Under the pieces are notes generated by a model that was given only the letters and a program-made list of their open reading frames with translations, made no database searches and was not told the origin of the DNA. The position numbers were made by a program, and so were the translations under genes. Source: Molossus alvarezi (Eukaryota > Chordata > Mammalia > Chiroptera > Molossidae). Taken from it: a stretch of DNA of 64,000 nucleotides. Shown one piece after another: positions 43,476 through 56,310 of this stretch. How positions within the stretch are numbered: the stretch's first letter is position 1; every line of letters starts with the position of its first letter. Location of the stretch: NCBI GenBank assembly GCA_037176705.1, contig CM073893.1, positions 19,840,074 through 19,904,073 of the forward strand, written 5' to 3'.

Positions 43476-45795
43476 AATGTGCAAGATGATTTGCTGGGGT
43501 ACTGAAGGAAAGTATTAGAACTTCTATTTAATTTATTTTCTATTACATCCTTAAAACAATCTCTACTTGTATATGTAAGAATACTATATGTAATATTGCT
43601 ATAGTAAAACATGTATAATTCGCAAATAAACACATTTACACATTTGAGGGTGTGTTAAACATGGTTTCCTTATCAGGACATCAATAAAAAACTTTGGAGA
43701 CAACTGCTTCAAGTAATTCGTTATGAGTGGGATAACTCAAGTGTCCACTCAAGCAGAATTCTTCTCGGGCTGAGAAAACGACTAGAGAGAAGTCACACTG
43801 TGGATGGTGACTCATTTTGCCCTACTCTGTTCCCTTCTTAGAGGTGTATGACTACTTACTGGTCTTGTGTCATCGTGCGTGGGAACATGGTCTTCCTCAG
43901 ATGGGCTGCAGCCGTCTGCTTGGTGAGTACACAGGCACACGCATGCCCTGCTGCAGAGGGGTCTGGGAAGCTCTGGGAAGTGCATAGCATCGGGAAGCTC
44001 TGAAGCCTTAGAAAGGCTGATGAGTGTTCCATGGTTCCTACTGTGCTGTGCTTTGAAAAAAGGCAATGGACTGTTTTAACTTGAAAAAGGAAACAATAAA
44101 TAAACATGAATAAACAAATATTGATTTAAAAAACAATAAAGGTGAAGAGTGAGAAGTAGCTCTTCCAGGTAAAGACGGAGAATTCAACACACACACATTT
44201 TCTTTGCTGAAACCTTCCTAAAATGTGTGGTAAATGGATATTTTTAAAGGAAAGAAACAATAGCAACAAGGAGGGAGGCAGAGAATCCCAGGATTGCTGC
44301 ATGTAGGGTTTTGGGAGAGATTGTTTGGGAAACTGGTGAAATTATTAGACAATATGAAGATTCTGAATGTCTTGAGAGCAGATGGACAAATGGCAAATAT
44401 AAATGTGTAGAAAATAAAAGAAACAAAAACTCAAACATTTTTGAGCCCTTGGGACAACAAAAAGGTTTTCAGGAAAGGGAGAGTTATCATAGTTTATTAT
44501 AGTTCAGTTGTGAATAGTGTTTTATAGTCACAGTAATGCAGAAACTGAATATTCACTTAACCAAGACGACAGCATAGCCGCACTGGAAGAGTGGGGGTTG
44601 GGCAAGGATGAGAATGGATGGTGGGGACAGCAGCAGGAGGAAAGACCAACTCTTTGTCTTCTACCAGGGCGACAACCAGATAACGGCTAACATAGAAAAA
44701 GCAAGGCATAATATTTCAAGCATGTTTATATAGAGATCTAGATGTATAAACCAAAAGAATCACTTTGTGGAAACCAATGGGAAGGAGCTAAGGGATGGCT
44801 GTTTTTCACAGCAAGCCTGGTAGAACCATGTAACATTATGTGCATGTATAACTGGGAGAAAATGAAACAAACAAACAACTAAGTGCCTATTAATACTTTC
44901 TTCAGGAAAAAAAATAACACCACCAAGTAAATTTCCTTTCCTCCCTGGGTTTTAATTCCCCCAGCCTTGCTTGCTAGAGACCCTCACTGCTCCTGGGCAT
45001 CCTTCTGAAGCTACTCTGTGGCTGTATCCTGAGGCTTACTTCATAAACAGCAGTACTGGTTGAATCCTGTGCTTCACCACGGTCTCTAGTCAGGATCCTC
45101 GAAGCTGATACATCTAGAGCGCTTTCATTTTTTTTGAGGCTCCCAATACATTAAAAAGGGAAGAGCTACAAAAAGAATATTGTAAAATTGTGGAGAGCTT
45201 TACATGAGTGTATTCATAAATGAACACCTTTGCCAGACACCAAAATGATGTAAAAATTCTGAATTTCAGGGCTTATGTGAATGTGAGGCCCAGGCCAAGT
45301 GGTCTTTCTGCTCCCTGCAGTATCCCCAGCACCCGCCCAACTCTGGGGTCAGCCTTGCCTCAAGATCCTTTTGTAATTTCAAAGTCTGCCCCCACCCCTC
45401 CTGTTATTGTGCTTACTTCCTTCCTTTCGACAGAATGTGCATTATTCTGCATCTGCCTTCACTGGACTTTATTCAGTTCCCAGCAACTCCTCCAGCACTT
45501 CCTCACCCTGTGGCCACCTGTCCTTTGAATCAATATGCTCTCCATCCTAGCAACCCTCATTAATTAATTAAAATGCTCTCCTCTGCCTGTTTTCCATTTT
45601 GGCCCCACATTCACAGCTAATGAGCATGCTCACCATTCCATTATTCAGGTCGCTGATGACATGTTACATCACCATGCCCAATCTCTGTGGACACCACGTT
45701 TGTTATGTCCTCCCAGGTTAATAATAATCCACTGTGCTCATTCTTTAGGCATCTAGCCACTCGTAATTATGTGGGTTAGAATTTAAATTCTAGAC
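43476..45795. other. Unique sequence
   Basis: No gene was recognised. Short open frames (for example 45220-45528) have no domain features. Confidence 0.3.
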
Positions 45796-45935
45796 CAGTG
45801 TTTTGCAAACCTGGCTGCATACTAGAGAGACTGAGGAAGATTTTAAAAATATGGATCTTGGCTCTTACCACAATCCTGTAATACTGTGGCAAAAACTTGG
45901 CCTGATAAATGAGCCTGGTTATCTTAGATCCAGAA
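45796..45935 (+). mobile_element. MER5-type hAT relic
   Basis: It begins ccagtgttttgcaaacctggctgc, a MER5 terminal-repeat-like start. Confidence 0.5.
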
Positions 45936-46093
45936 TCTTCCTTGTCTCTTTCCAGAGAAGAAAAGTAAAATACATATGAAAGATGGCTTGCAGGGTCTTG
46001 TAAAGAAGTGACAGGCTGTCAGATTTTAAGTTCTAGTTTTATTTTTCTTGCCTTCTAAAGGAGAAATAAATTTTAAGAACTTGGTCATGGGAG

Positions 46094-46555
46094 CTGTATT
46101 AGTTTCCTATTCCTGCCATAAAAAAAAAAAAAAAAAACCCACAAATTAGTGACTTAAAACAACACAAATTTATTATCTTACAATTTTGGAGGCCAGAAGT
46201 TGGACCTGGGTCTCACTGGGCTAAAATCAGGGTGTCAGGAAAGCCGTGTTCTTCTGGAAGCTCTAGGAGAGAGTCCACGTTCTTGCCTTTTTCAGCTTCC
46301 AGAGGCCACCGATGTTTCTTGGCCGGTGGCCCCATTTCTCCAGCAACGTGGAGTCCTTCTTATACCATTATCTCTCTGGTTCTCCTTTCTACCACTCTCC
46401 CATTTTTAAAGGGCCCAGATCATCCAGGATAGTCTCCCCATCTCAAGGTCAGTTGATTAGCAACTATTTGTTTTTGCCATAGAACCTAACATATTCCGTT
46501 TCTGGGAGCAGAGCATGGACATCACCGGGGTAGGCAACATTAATGTTTACCACTG
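46094..46555 (+). mobile_element. Ancient interspersed repeat, LTR-like, family not named
   Basis: tgtattagtttcctattcctg, cttaaaacaacacaaattta and tctggaagctctaggagag are the marks of a common mammalian repeat that starts TG and ends near TACCA. An A18 run has expanded at 46120. I recognise the family type but not its name. Confidence 0.5.
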
Positions 46556-46939
46556 GAGCATATTCAGTTTTCTCCTAATAATTTTCAGGTAAGATATGAA
46601 TAGATATAAAACTCCCCTGTTAGAGTTGTAGATAAAGTTCACAGCCCCTTGGGCACAGGGGCACACCTTGCTTCGTAACCAGAGGTCTACTTTCAAGGCT
46701 GACATGATCAGGGTCTGCAGAACAGTGGTCCACCCTTGGCTCTGATGACCACCTCATTCGGTCAGTAACCCCCACCGTGGGATCACTGTGTTCAAAGTAA
46801 GCTGGACATCTCTTTCTCATAGGCACTAGGGAGGGAGGGCCTGAGACAGTAGCAATGTGACCCTCTCTGGGTTAACCTCAATCTGCTCCCCATCCCTATG
46901 GATGTACAAAGGATTCTACGCCATAAGCTCCCTGTTGCC

Positions 46940-47051
46940 TTCTATGTTACCCATTGAATCAGAAGCGCAAGGGGCCTGGCCCAATAATCTCATGTTCTTT
47001 AAAACTCCCAGTTTAATTTTGTGTACAGTCAGGTTTGGGAACAACTGGTTT
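46940..47051. mobile_element. MER5-like end fragment
   Basis: ataatctcatgttctttaaaac and gtttgggaacaactggttta resemble the MER5 3' end. Confidence 0.4.
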
Positions 47052-47264
47052 AGATTATATGTTTTAGTTTAATGAATATACTGTAAGGATTAAAATTTAA
47101 ACCTTGCAAAAATCAAGGTGTACTAGTAGCATTTATTATTATATATTATTAACATATATTATAAATAAATACAAATATAATTTAATATTTATGCATAAGT
47201 ATATATTACTATATAACATATAGTAATATTATATAAATGTTATTATTATTTTTGTTGTTGTTAA

Positions 47265-47742
47265 TCCTCACCTAAGAATATTTTTTCATTGATTTTTTTT
47301 TTTTTATCCTCACCCGGGGACATTTTTTGCATTTATCTTCAGATAGAGCAGGAGGGAGAGAAGGAGGAAGAGAGAGAGAGAGAGACATCAACTGGCTGCC
47401 ACCCACACAACCCCAACTGGGGCTGGGGACAAACTGCAACCAAGGTACATGCCCTTAGCGGGAACTGAACCCGGGACTCTCCAGTCCGTGGGCCGACACT
47501 CTAACTGCTGAGCCAAACCGGCCAGGGCTTTCCATTGATTTATAGATAGAGTGGAAGGGAGGGAAGGAGAGAGAGAGAGAAACATCGATGTGAGAGTGAC
47601 ACATCGATTGGTTGCTTCCTGCACGACCCCAAATGGGGTCAGGAATTGAACCTGCAACCCAGATACATGCCCTTGACCAGGAATCAAACCTGAGACCCTT
47701 TGGTCCACAGGCTGACTTAACTGCTGAGCCAAACAGGTCAGG
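47265..47742 (-). mobile_element. Ves SINE split by a second Ves
   Basis: The outer copy consists of 47265-47297 (tail hairpin) and 47529-47742 (body and head). The inner copy, 47298-47528, begins at poly-T and ends gccaaaccggccagggc. catTgattt-like sequence on both sides of the inner copy is the duplication. Confidence 0.9.
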
Positions 47743-47749
47743 ACTGTTA

Positions 47750-48145
47750 TTTTGTTTTCAAAAATTTATTTTATTGTTGAGAGTATTACAGATGTCCCCA
47801 TTTTCTCCCGTTTTTCTCTCTCCACCCGGCTCCCACCTGACATGAGGCCTTCACCTTTCAATTGTCTGTGTCCATGGGTTATGCATATATGCATATAAAT
47901 TCTTTGATTAATCTCTTCCTGCCCTCCCTTCTACCTTCCCTCTGAAATTCATTAGTCTGTTCCCTGCTTCCATATCTACGTTCCTATTTTGTTCATCAGT
48001 TTATTTTGTTCATTAGATTCCACATGTAAGTGAGATCCTGTGATATTTGTCTTTCTCTGACTGGTTTATTTAGTTTAGCATAATACTCTCCAGGTCCATC
48101 CATGCTGTCTCAAAGGGCAAGAGATCCTTCTTTTTTACAGCACAT
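47750..48145 (-). mobile_element. 5'-truncated L1 3' end
   Basis: Reverse-oriented 3'UTR and the last codons of ORF2 (tattacagatgtcccc; gcataatactctccaggtcc), close to the left arm of the element at 16255. Confidence 0.85.
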
Positions 48146-49099
48146 ATAATGTATATTAATAATATATAAATGTTATTCTTATATATTACTCTGTGATAGA
48201 AGGAAATCAGATTAAAAAGATAATTAGGGCATCTCATTATTTCAGGGTGGCTGCTAGAGCTTTAGCAATATCATCCACATCCCAGGCTGCAGAGAACAGA
48301 GAGAAAAAATAGCTCATTTGTCAATGGAGTAAGTTCCATTAAGGAGCCTTTCCAGTTTCTTCACAAGACTTCCACTGAATGTCATTGTCCAGAATTCATG
48401 CAAGGAAGGCTGGGAAATGTAGTCTTTATTGCAGATAGCCTAGCTAAATCTCAGGGTTTTGTTACTAAGGAGGAGGTGGAGCGTGGATATCAGGTAGGGA
48501 TTTAGCAGTTTCTGCCACAATAGCCCTGACTTTTCCCTGAGCTGTGGACTTAGATATCGCAATGCCTATAATATCTCCATTTGGATGTAAAATGGGCATT
48601 TCCAAATAACTTGGACAAACTTCTTGATTTTCTTCACCCTCGAACCTGCTCCTGCTCAACACTTTCCATTTCAGTGAATGGCTTCACCTCATTGCTTAGA
48701 CTGAAAACTTAAAGTCATTTAAGTTTTGGAATTAAAACTCAATCATACTAAAAAGTAGAGCACAGTAATGAGTACCCATTAAATCCATCATCTGCCATGC
48801 ATGTCTTACCTATTTTTGTGTATGTTGACTATTTGAAAGTATAAGCATCGTGACATTTCTCTTAAATTCCTCTTTGCATCTCTAGAACATAAAGCCATTT
48901 TTGTACATATTTGCAGCACTCTTATCACCCTTATCAAAATAAACAACTCTTGACTTCTCTTTTTCCTCATCCCCCACAACTAATCAGTCAGCAAGTGATG
49001 TCTACTCTTCAAAACTCCTCACTCTCTCAAATGCTATTCCATGCCAGCCACTGTCGTCCCTTACTTATATCTCTGCTTCATTTTATTTATTTATTTAAA
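48146..49099. other. Unique sequence with one coding-like patch
   Basis: A minus-strand open frame at 48465-48662 encodes a well-mixed peptide (…YLEMPILHPNGDIIGIAISK…) that looks more protein-like than its surroundings. I do not recognise it. Confidence 0.25.
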
Positions 49100-49310
49100 A
49101 AAATTTTTTATTGACTTTTAGAGAGAGAGGAAGGGAGAAGGAGGGAGAGTTAGAAACATCGATGAGAGAGAACATTGATTGGCTGCCTCCTGCATGCCCC
49201 CACTAGGGATCAGGCCCATAACCTGGGCAGGTGCCCTGACTGGGAATCGAACCGGCAACCTCTTGGTGCATAGGTCGAGGCTCAAACAGTGAGCCACACC
49301 GGCAGGGTGA
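49100..49310 (-). mobile_element. VES SINE (AATCAATAAA-tail type)
   Basis: Reverse copy from ttttttattgacttttagag to the head gagccacaccggcagggt. Confidence 0.9.
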
Positions 49311-49329
49311 CACCTTTGCTTTTGTCTTC

Positions 49330-49905
49330 TCTATTTTGCACATAGTACCAAACTGGTCCTTTACTAACTCACCATGTTGCATTATTTCCTTGATTAAATC
49401 CCTCCAGTGATTTCCTTTTGTGATTAAATAGAATCCAGACTTTTCAAAGACCTATTTGATCTGAATCCTGCCGACCTTTCTAAGCTCTTCCCTTTCCCCC
49501 CTCACTCCTATCCCTTATTATTATTATTTTTGCTTTGAACACCAGAGTCATTCCTGCCTGGTTCTTGTATTTGCTCTACTTCTGCCTGGAGTGTTTCCCC
49601 CAAATCTTTGTATGGGTGGTTCCTTCTTGTCATCATTCAAGTCTTACCTCAAATCCCACCTGCTCAGAGAGAATTCCTCTGTCCATCCTGCCCAGAACAT
49701 CCCCACTACCATTCCATCTTCAATCAACTCATAGTTTATTATCCTGTTTTATTTCATGTGGTATTTTTTGCTATTTTAAACTAAATTATTTATTTGTTTA
49801 CCTATTTATGACCTGCCTTTCTCTTGTGAATATAAGCTCCACGAAAGTGCCTAGGACAATGCATGGTGCCAAATATATAATCAGTAAATAATGTTGGAGA
49901 ATAAA
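49330..49905 (-). mobile_element. L2 LINE fragment
   Basis: cttctgcctggagtgtttccc, tcaagtcttacctcaaatccc and aatataagctccacgaaagtg appear in L2 order, reversed. Confidence 0.7.
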
Positions 49906-50096
49906 TCAATAAATTGATTTTTGGATATTGATGGACTTTGGTTTGAATTTCAGCATGAGAGGCAGTAGGGGTTGGGAGAGAGAGTAGCTCAACGGCCACA
50001 AAGATGCCTATGCTGGGCAGAAAAATACGTAGCTTGGTTACAAGAAATTCAGGTATCTTGATGATCTTTCAGGCTCTATGAGTCCTATTGCTATTT

Positions 50097-50326
50097 AAGA
50101 ATGTCTTCTAGCTCTGGCTGATGTGGCTCAGTTGATTAGAGTGTTGTTCCGTGCACTGGAAGGTCACAGGTTCTATTCCAGTCAGGGCACATACCTAGGT
50201 TGCGGGAGTTTGATCTCACTGGTGCACATAGGGGAGGCAACAGATCAATGTATCTCTTTCACATTGATGTTTCTCTCCCTCTCTTCCTCTCTAAAATCAA
50301 TAAAAAAAGAAAAGAAAAGAATGTCT
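50097..50326 (+). mobile_element. Older VES SINE with 10-bp TSD
   Basis: aagaatgtct lies at 50097-50106 and 50317-50326. The head reads ctggctgatgtggctcag and the tail ctaaaatcaataaaa. Confidence 0.85.
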
Positions 50327-50624
50327 CTGGCTTCTTGTGCAGCTTCACAATAACTTCAATATCCAAGGTTTCTTATCTGATCTTTGCATGGGAAAGAACC
50401 TAACCAACACATTTCTTGAGCCATTTCATTAGGTTGATTCAACAATCATTTATTAGCGTTTACAAATGGTCATCCAATTCCATACTTGTGCACTCCTCTC
50501 TCTGCTGGGAATTCACCAGTTACAGCTCTACCCTGACCTGATTTCAGAGGTACCAGCTGTATCTTTTGAGGCCCCACTGGCACCTCAGAAGAACTACCTT
50601 CCAAACAAATTCATGATTTCTCCC

Positions 50625-50627
<3 letters not shown>
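50327..50627. other. Unique sequence
   Basis: I see no gene here. Confidence 0.2.

Positions 50628-50676
<49 letters not shown>
50628..50676. repeat. (CT)n microsatellite
   Basis: A near-pure run of about 23 CT units. Confidence 0.95.
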
Positions 50677-50679
<3 letters not shown>

Positions 50680-50904
50680 CTCATACCTCCCCTGGCACAG
50701 ATCCGTCCCTCCTCTTGTGTTCCCTGTCTCTGCTAATGACACGGCATACTTCCAGTCACTTGGGCTAGAGATCTTGGAGTAATTGATATCTAAGTCTGTC
50801 TTTGTCAACTTCACAGCTAAATAAGCATCTGGTGATGCATCTGTCCCCTTTGCTCCTTAGAGTGGCCTTCAAGACTGTATGTGACCCTCCCCTCCCCCTC
50901 ACTT

Positions 50905-51325
50905 CTCTCCCCTCACTACTCTACTGGAGCTCAGTCTGCTCCCAGCCACACTGACCTCCTTGCTGTTCCTTCAACAGTCCTCTCCAAGGGCTTTTGCATT
51001 TGCTGTTTCTTCTGCCTGGAATGCTTTTCTCAATCTCTATCCCTCTGCTTCACATCTTTGCTCACATATCCGTGGCCACTTCTCCTAATCATCTTGTTTA
51101 AACGCTAAGAACCTGATAACCAACTCTCCTTAACTCCATCCACTCTTTTATTTTCTCCGTAACTGTGTAATATGTTATATAATTTATTTATTATTTTTAT
51201 TTATTATACTCCCCTCTCCCCACCTTGCAATCCACATTGTAGAATGTGTGTACCACAGGGGCAGAAATGTTTATTTCTGAAGCTCACAATAGTGCTTGGT
51301 GCATAGTAAGCACTCAATAAGTATG
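50905..51325 (-). mobile_element. L2 LINE fragment
   Basis: ttctgcctggaatgcttttctc, ggggcagaaatgtttatt and agtaagcactcaataagt are in reversed L2 3'-end order. Confidence 0.75.
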
Positions 51326-51382
51326 TGTTTAATTAATTAAGTACTTGTATCTCTCCCTGTCATCATTTGTTTTTACATTATT

Positions 51383-51634
51383 TCAAGACTTTATTTTGTT
51401 TTATTTTAAATATGTTTTTATTGATTTTTTAAAGAGAGAGAAGAAGGGAAAGAGAGATAGAAACAGCAATGTGAGAGAGAAACATCAATCGGCTGCCTCC
51501 TGCATGCTCCCAACTGAGGATGGAGCCCACAACCCGGGCATGTGCCCTGACCTGGAATTGAACCAGGGCCTCTCAGTCCAAGGGATGATGCTCAATCCAC
51601 TGAGCCACACCGGCCAGGCTCAAGACTTTATTTT
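51383..51634 (-). mobile_element. VES SINE with 15-bp TSD
   Basis: The duplication tcaagactttatttt lies at 51383-51397 and 51620-51634. Confidence 0.95.
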
Positions 51635-53999
51635 TAAAACAGTTCACAGCACTAAGCATTTGGCTCATGCTGACATTATACAAACTACAGATGCTTGCTC
51701 AGCAGCTGAGGGGCACTCTTTTGTAGCACTTTGGAAAATTGAATGAAGTTTACATTAAAGAAATATTCAAACAGTTTCCGTAACCTGCTATTCTTCTAAT
51801 CTTGTCACAAGGCTGCATCATGGGCATGTGTTTCTGACCAACATGGGCCATGTCACCAAAAGCAGTATTCTGTACCTGCTGGAAAAGCAGAAGAGTCCCA
51901 TCCTCCAAGTACATGGTGGAGACTGAATCATTCAAGTCTTCCTGATTTTTTTTCTTTCAGTTTTCTATTCACACCATATTGTTACTCCCTCTTTTCTAAA
52001 TAAATAAATATCACTTCAGGATAATTTTTGTCTACAAACCATGTTACATTCTGTGTTTTATTTTATAAAGCATTTTTCCATTATAAAACAGCACATGCAC
52101 ATTTAATTAAAACACTAAAATATAGGGAAAAACTAATCACTATTCATGTTTTGCCATGTTTCTTTCTATAAACATTTTTCACATAAATATATATTTCTTG
52201 TTTTTTGCCAATTGAAATTATAATATAACAGTGTCAATGTTATTATAAAACTCTTCATATATATAACTGTGAATACAGAAATATTTAATCTAATTTAGGA
52301 AACTTTATTTTATTCTGTTTTTATCATTTGCCTACATTTGAACACATTTCTAATTTCCTGTATGAAATTGAACTTGAGATAACCTTCTCTGTGCACATGG
52401 CTTTCCTGACTTTGAGATTACTGTTTTAGACTGGGTTACAGAGAGAAATTATTGAATCGAACAGTAAGAATTATTATAAAGCTTTTGATACCTACAACCT
52501 AACTTCTATTCAGAGGTGTTTTCCTTAAGCTCTTATAGATGCAAGGAGTCACTCAGATGACCTCAGTCACTGAGAATGACAATTGTAGAAATATTCAGGA
52601 CAGGAATCCAAACCATGAAACTGTGCCTCACGTAACATCATGGAATGAACAAGAACTAGCTGCACCACACAGGCTGCAAGTGAAGGTCATTCAGGATGCA
52701 GAGAGCTCTAGGGACCAGCTCGTCACCTTGTCACCCATCATCAGTCACAACACAGAAAGCTTTGCCCTAGAGATCTGCCATTCACAACTGGTCTGTTAGT
52801 CTTCTGCTCCCATTACCAACTCTAACTTTCTTTTATATTTTCCCCACAGAAGCAGTCTTTTTGGGTCAGCTCATTGGCACCATGCCCACTTAGATGTAAT
52901 TTCTACTTCAAGTTACATCATTGGTCACTTGGACAGATTATATTTGGCTGCTCTTATCAGGTTCATGTGTCCTTCTCTGTCTCAGTCCTCTGTGAGTTTA
53001 GCAGGAGCAGAACATGGCCCCTGTGTTGCTGAGTTTATGGTCATCTGCTCATAATTATTGAAAATACTGAAGCACCAAGGCAGAGGCACTGACCAGTCAT
53101 TCCAGCTGACGGGCCATGGTGGAATGTCCCTGCCAGATATCAACTCTAGATGAGGTCCCAGCAGGCTCAGTGGTCAGTCTGTTCAGTGCAGGTTTACCTG
53201 CCAATCTAAAAGGTAGGATGCATAAAGTATTCAATTTCACACAAACATGCCTGCTATTTGTAGTTCAGCTACAGACTTGTGTTCTACAACCCAGAAATTC
53301 TGATAAATTCCATTTCACATGATTTCTATGTTCAAAAATTATAAATATGTGGTGCATTTATAATTGCTACATTATCAATTATATTCTGACAGGTGAGAAT
53401 ATCCATTTTGGCCAGATATCTGTTAAAAATGAAATATTCTGCTTATAATTTTACAGACCTGATGATGAAAATAATTTTCCACCGGTTGGCTTCTGGCGCT
53501 ATGTATTTCAAGCCTTGTTTCTTTTCCACTACCAACATAATTCTGGTATCAGGCATCATAAGACATGTTCATATTTCAATATGACCCCTGGCCCTGCAAC
53601 TCCTAGTCAGAATGGCAGATGGTTGGCAAAGTGGATGGAAGTGTTATTCCTGGAAACCATGCCTAGCAGGGACCTGGCTATGATGGCGGTGACTGCATAC
53701 CACATAAATAGATCCCATTAAATCCAAACCAAGTGTATCTCCAACTTCCCCTTAGCCTAACCCTAAAAGTTCCTGATGACATTCCAGTGCCACCCTTCAC
53801 AAGGGAAAGTGTGGTGGACAGGAAGTCTGAAGGACAAGAGAGAGGTGGTCTTAACCAATCATGATGAAAATATCTTATTTTGCAAAGTTTTCAAATACAA
53901 CAGCATGTTGAAAAATTGTTGGGACTCTTCTCAGGGCCTCAGAAGGGGCCTGTGCAAGTAAGGGGCCCTGAAGCTTATGCTTTATTAGTTCCACAGTAA
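51635..53999. other. Unique sequence
   Basis: No recognisable gene. Short open frames (51750-51935 minus, 52539-52799 plus) have ordinary composition but no family signature that I can name. Confidence 0.3.
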
Positions 54000-54301
54000 A
54001 CCTTCCTTGGGCTGTGTGCATTTGTAGCTTTGAAAGATATTGCCAAATTGCCCGCTATCGAGGCTGTACCAACTTACTCTTCCACCTATAACGCAAAGGC
54101 TTTCCTTCCAAGGATGGAAACAGAGTGTGTTATCAAATTTGTACATTTTTACCAATCTAATGGATAGGCAAAACAACTTAGAATAGTTGCATCTTGCATT
54201 TCTTGAATTATGAGTTGAGTGCCTTTTCTTCGGTTTAAGAGCAATATGTGTTTCTTTTTCTGTGAACCCTCAGTTCAGTTTCTTTGTTCTATTGGGTCAT
54301 C
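54000..54301 (-). mobile_element. Old L1M fragment
   Basis: aggctgtaccaacttactcttcc and gaattatgagttgagtgcc are reversed L1 ORF2 C-terminal traces. The fragment probably continues after 54370. Confidence 0.5.
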
Positions 54302-54369
54302 GGTCCTTTTCCAGACCGCAGGCCAACGCTCTAACCGCTGAGCCAAACTGGCCAGGGCTGGTCCTTTTC
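54302..54369 (-). mobile_element. Tailless Ves head with 10-bp TSD
   Basis: Only the first ~47 nt of Ves (A-box side, 54312-54359) are present, with no body, hairpin or A tail. ggtccttttc flanks it at 54302-54311 and 54360-54369. Confidence 0.85.
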
Positions 54370-54613
54370 TTATTGATTGCTAAGACCACTTTATACATTG
54401 ATAGACTTGTTTTTTTATTTTTGAATTGCAAAGTTTTTATCTGTTCGCTGTTAATCTTTTATTTATTTTTTATTATGTGTGTATTTTTTTGTTGTTTGTT
54501 TTTGCTCGGTTAAAGTTTTTTAATATATTATTGACTTTACATAATATTATCACTTTTCCTTAATGATTTCTAGACTTCAGTCATAGCAGAAGGATCTTCT
54601 CCACTTTATTTTT

Positions 54614-54834
54614 TTTAATGTTTTTATCCTCACCCGAGGACATTTTTACATTTATCTTTAGACAGAGCAGGAGGGAGAGAAGGAGGAAGAGAGAGAAACA
54701 TTCATGTGAGAGAGACACACCAACCGGTTGCCACCCACACGACCCCAACCGGGGGCGGGGACAACTGAGGTACTGCCCTTAGCCTCTCTGGTCTGCGGGC
54801 TGACGCTCTAACCGCTAAACCAAACTTGCCAGGG
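54614..54834 (-). mobile_element. Ves SINE
   Basis: A reverse copy with a perfect hairpin (tcctcacccgagga). About 15-20 bp around the B box is missing. Confidence 0.9.
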
Positions 54835-56119
54835 CCCTGGTTTAAAATGATAAAAAAAATTTTAATGTCTTTTCCTAGTATAAAAATGATTTCATTTTTT
54901 TATACATAAATCTTTGATCCATGTGGTATGGGAAGTTTTAAAATTTGTTGGTGTATATAAAGATCTGAGGTTCATTAAAAGTTATAACTCTAGATATTAA
55001 TGAAAGAAAGGGCACTGTTCCTGAGCTTTACCTTAAAAATAACTGTACTTCTAATTAAAGCTTAAATGTTAATATGCTTACTTCATCAAGCTAATATTTA
55101 TTGAACACCTATTATGTGCTAAATCATTATTTTTCTCTGTGTTGAAATGTACAACACTGGTTATGAAAGATTCCAAATACAGACTATTCTACTCTCAGAA
55201 ATAGAAATAATAAATTAATGTAATTCTCAGTGGCTAGAAATAAAAATTCTTCATGTTTCCCAGACATCTTAGTATTTATAGCATTACAGATGGTTCTGTC
55301 CACTCTTCATGGTTGGTGCACATGCTCCGGCCCAGGCCGTTCTCCTGTGGGACGCCAGCCTTCCTCTGCCGAGCAGGTACGATTCTCCGAGCAAAGATCA
55401 GATGACCTGTCAGCTGGAAACTCCCACGCTCCATGTTGTTTCAAAGGGTTTCTCACTCCCACGTTTCAGACATGTCCAACCGAAACCCGGTTAGAAAAAA
55501 ACCTGGCCCCGATTTCTAGTGCAACTTAGCGTCTTTTACTCTGGAATTAGATCAGAAAAATATGTTTAGTTTTCACTCACAATTTTAATTTAATAATTGC
55601 ATAATAATTTTACACTAATTCATACTTATTCAGTAGTCACCGTTAACAAAATAGTCTTTATTTTTCGCTGGTGTTCAGAAATGAATCACAAACTGATTCA
55701 TTTGGTACTCAGTCTATGGTTCTTCCTTTTGTACTCAACAGACCTCTGTGAGCAAATGCAGTAGACAAGGTAGAACCTACTTATTGTGAAGAAGAGGGCC
55801 GTCTCTGAAGCATAGTCAGAAACTAATAGTGATATTAAACTGAACAATGCTTCTGAGATTTCTTGGTTCAAACCCCTCATTTTAAAGATAAGAAGCAGAG
55901 ACCCAGAGAACTCTGAGCTTAATGACACATTACCTATATTTATCCCACATCAACACTCCCATAAATAAACCAGTAACTTAGTCCTCTTTATCTTTATTTG
56001 ACTAATTTATGTTGTTAGTATGCTAGTTTTGTTTCTTTTTTAAAATGTGTAAGCGAGAAGAAGCTGAGGGGAAATCATCCCAAATTTCTCTACTTAGGGA
56101 CGATCACTGTCAAAATGCC
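54835..56119. other. Unique sequence with a weak MIR trace
   Basis: tatttattgaacacctattatg at about 55095 is a MIR-like start. No gene was recognised; overlapping open frames at 55230-55529 lack features. Confidence 0.3.
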
Positions 56120-56310
56120 AGTGACCATCACTAAGGGAATGAGCTTTCGGGCCAGTGCAAGACAGACCCAATCACTTAACCTTTCTGAGCCTCAGTGTCT
56201 TTATCTGTAAAAAAAAAAAAAAAAAAAAATGATGGTTACTTCATAGTGAAGATTAAAGTCCATCACACAGGTAAGGCATTCAGGTCAATGCCTGGCATGG
56301 TTGGGTTCAA
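56120..56310 (-). mobile_element. MIR with an internal A20 expansion
   Basis: cttaacctttctgagcctcagtgtctttatctgtaaa is the reversed MIR core (given in part); a run of about 20 A lies at 56211-56229. Confidence 0.65.

Noticed and set aside
51750..51935. 61-codon minus-strand ORF as an exon
   Set aside because: No acceptor or donor of convincing quality and no recognised homologue.
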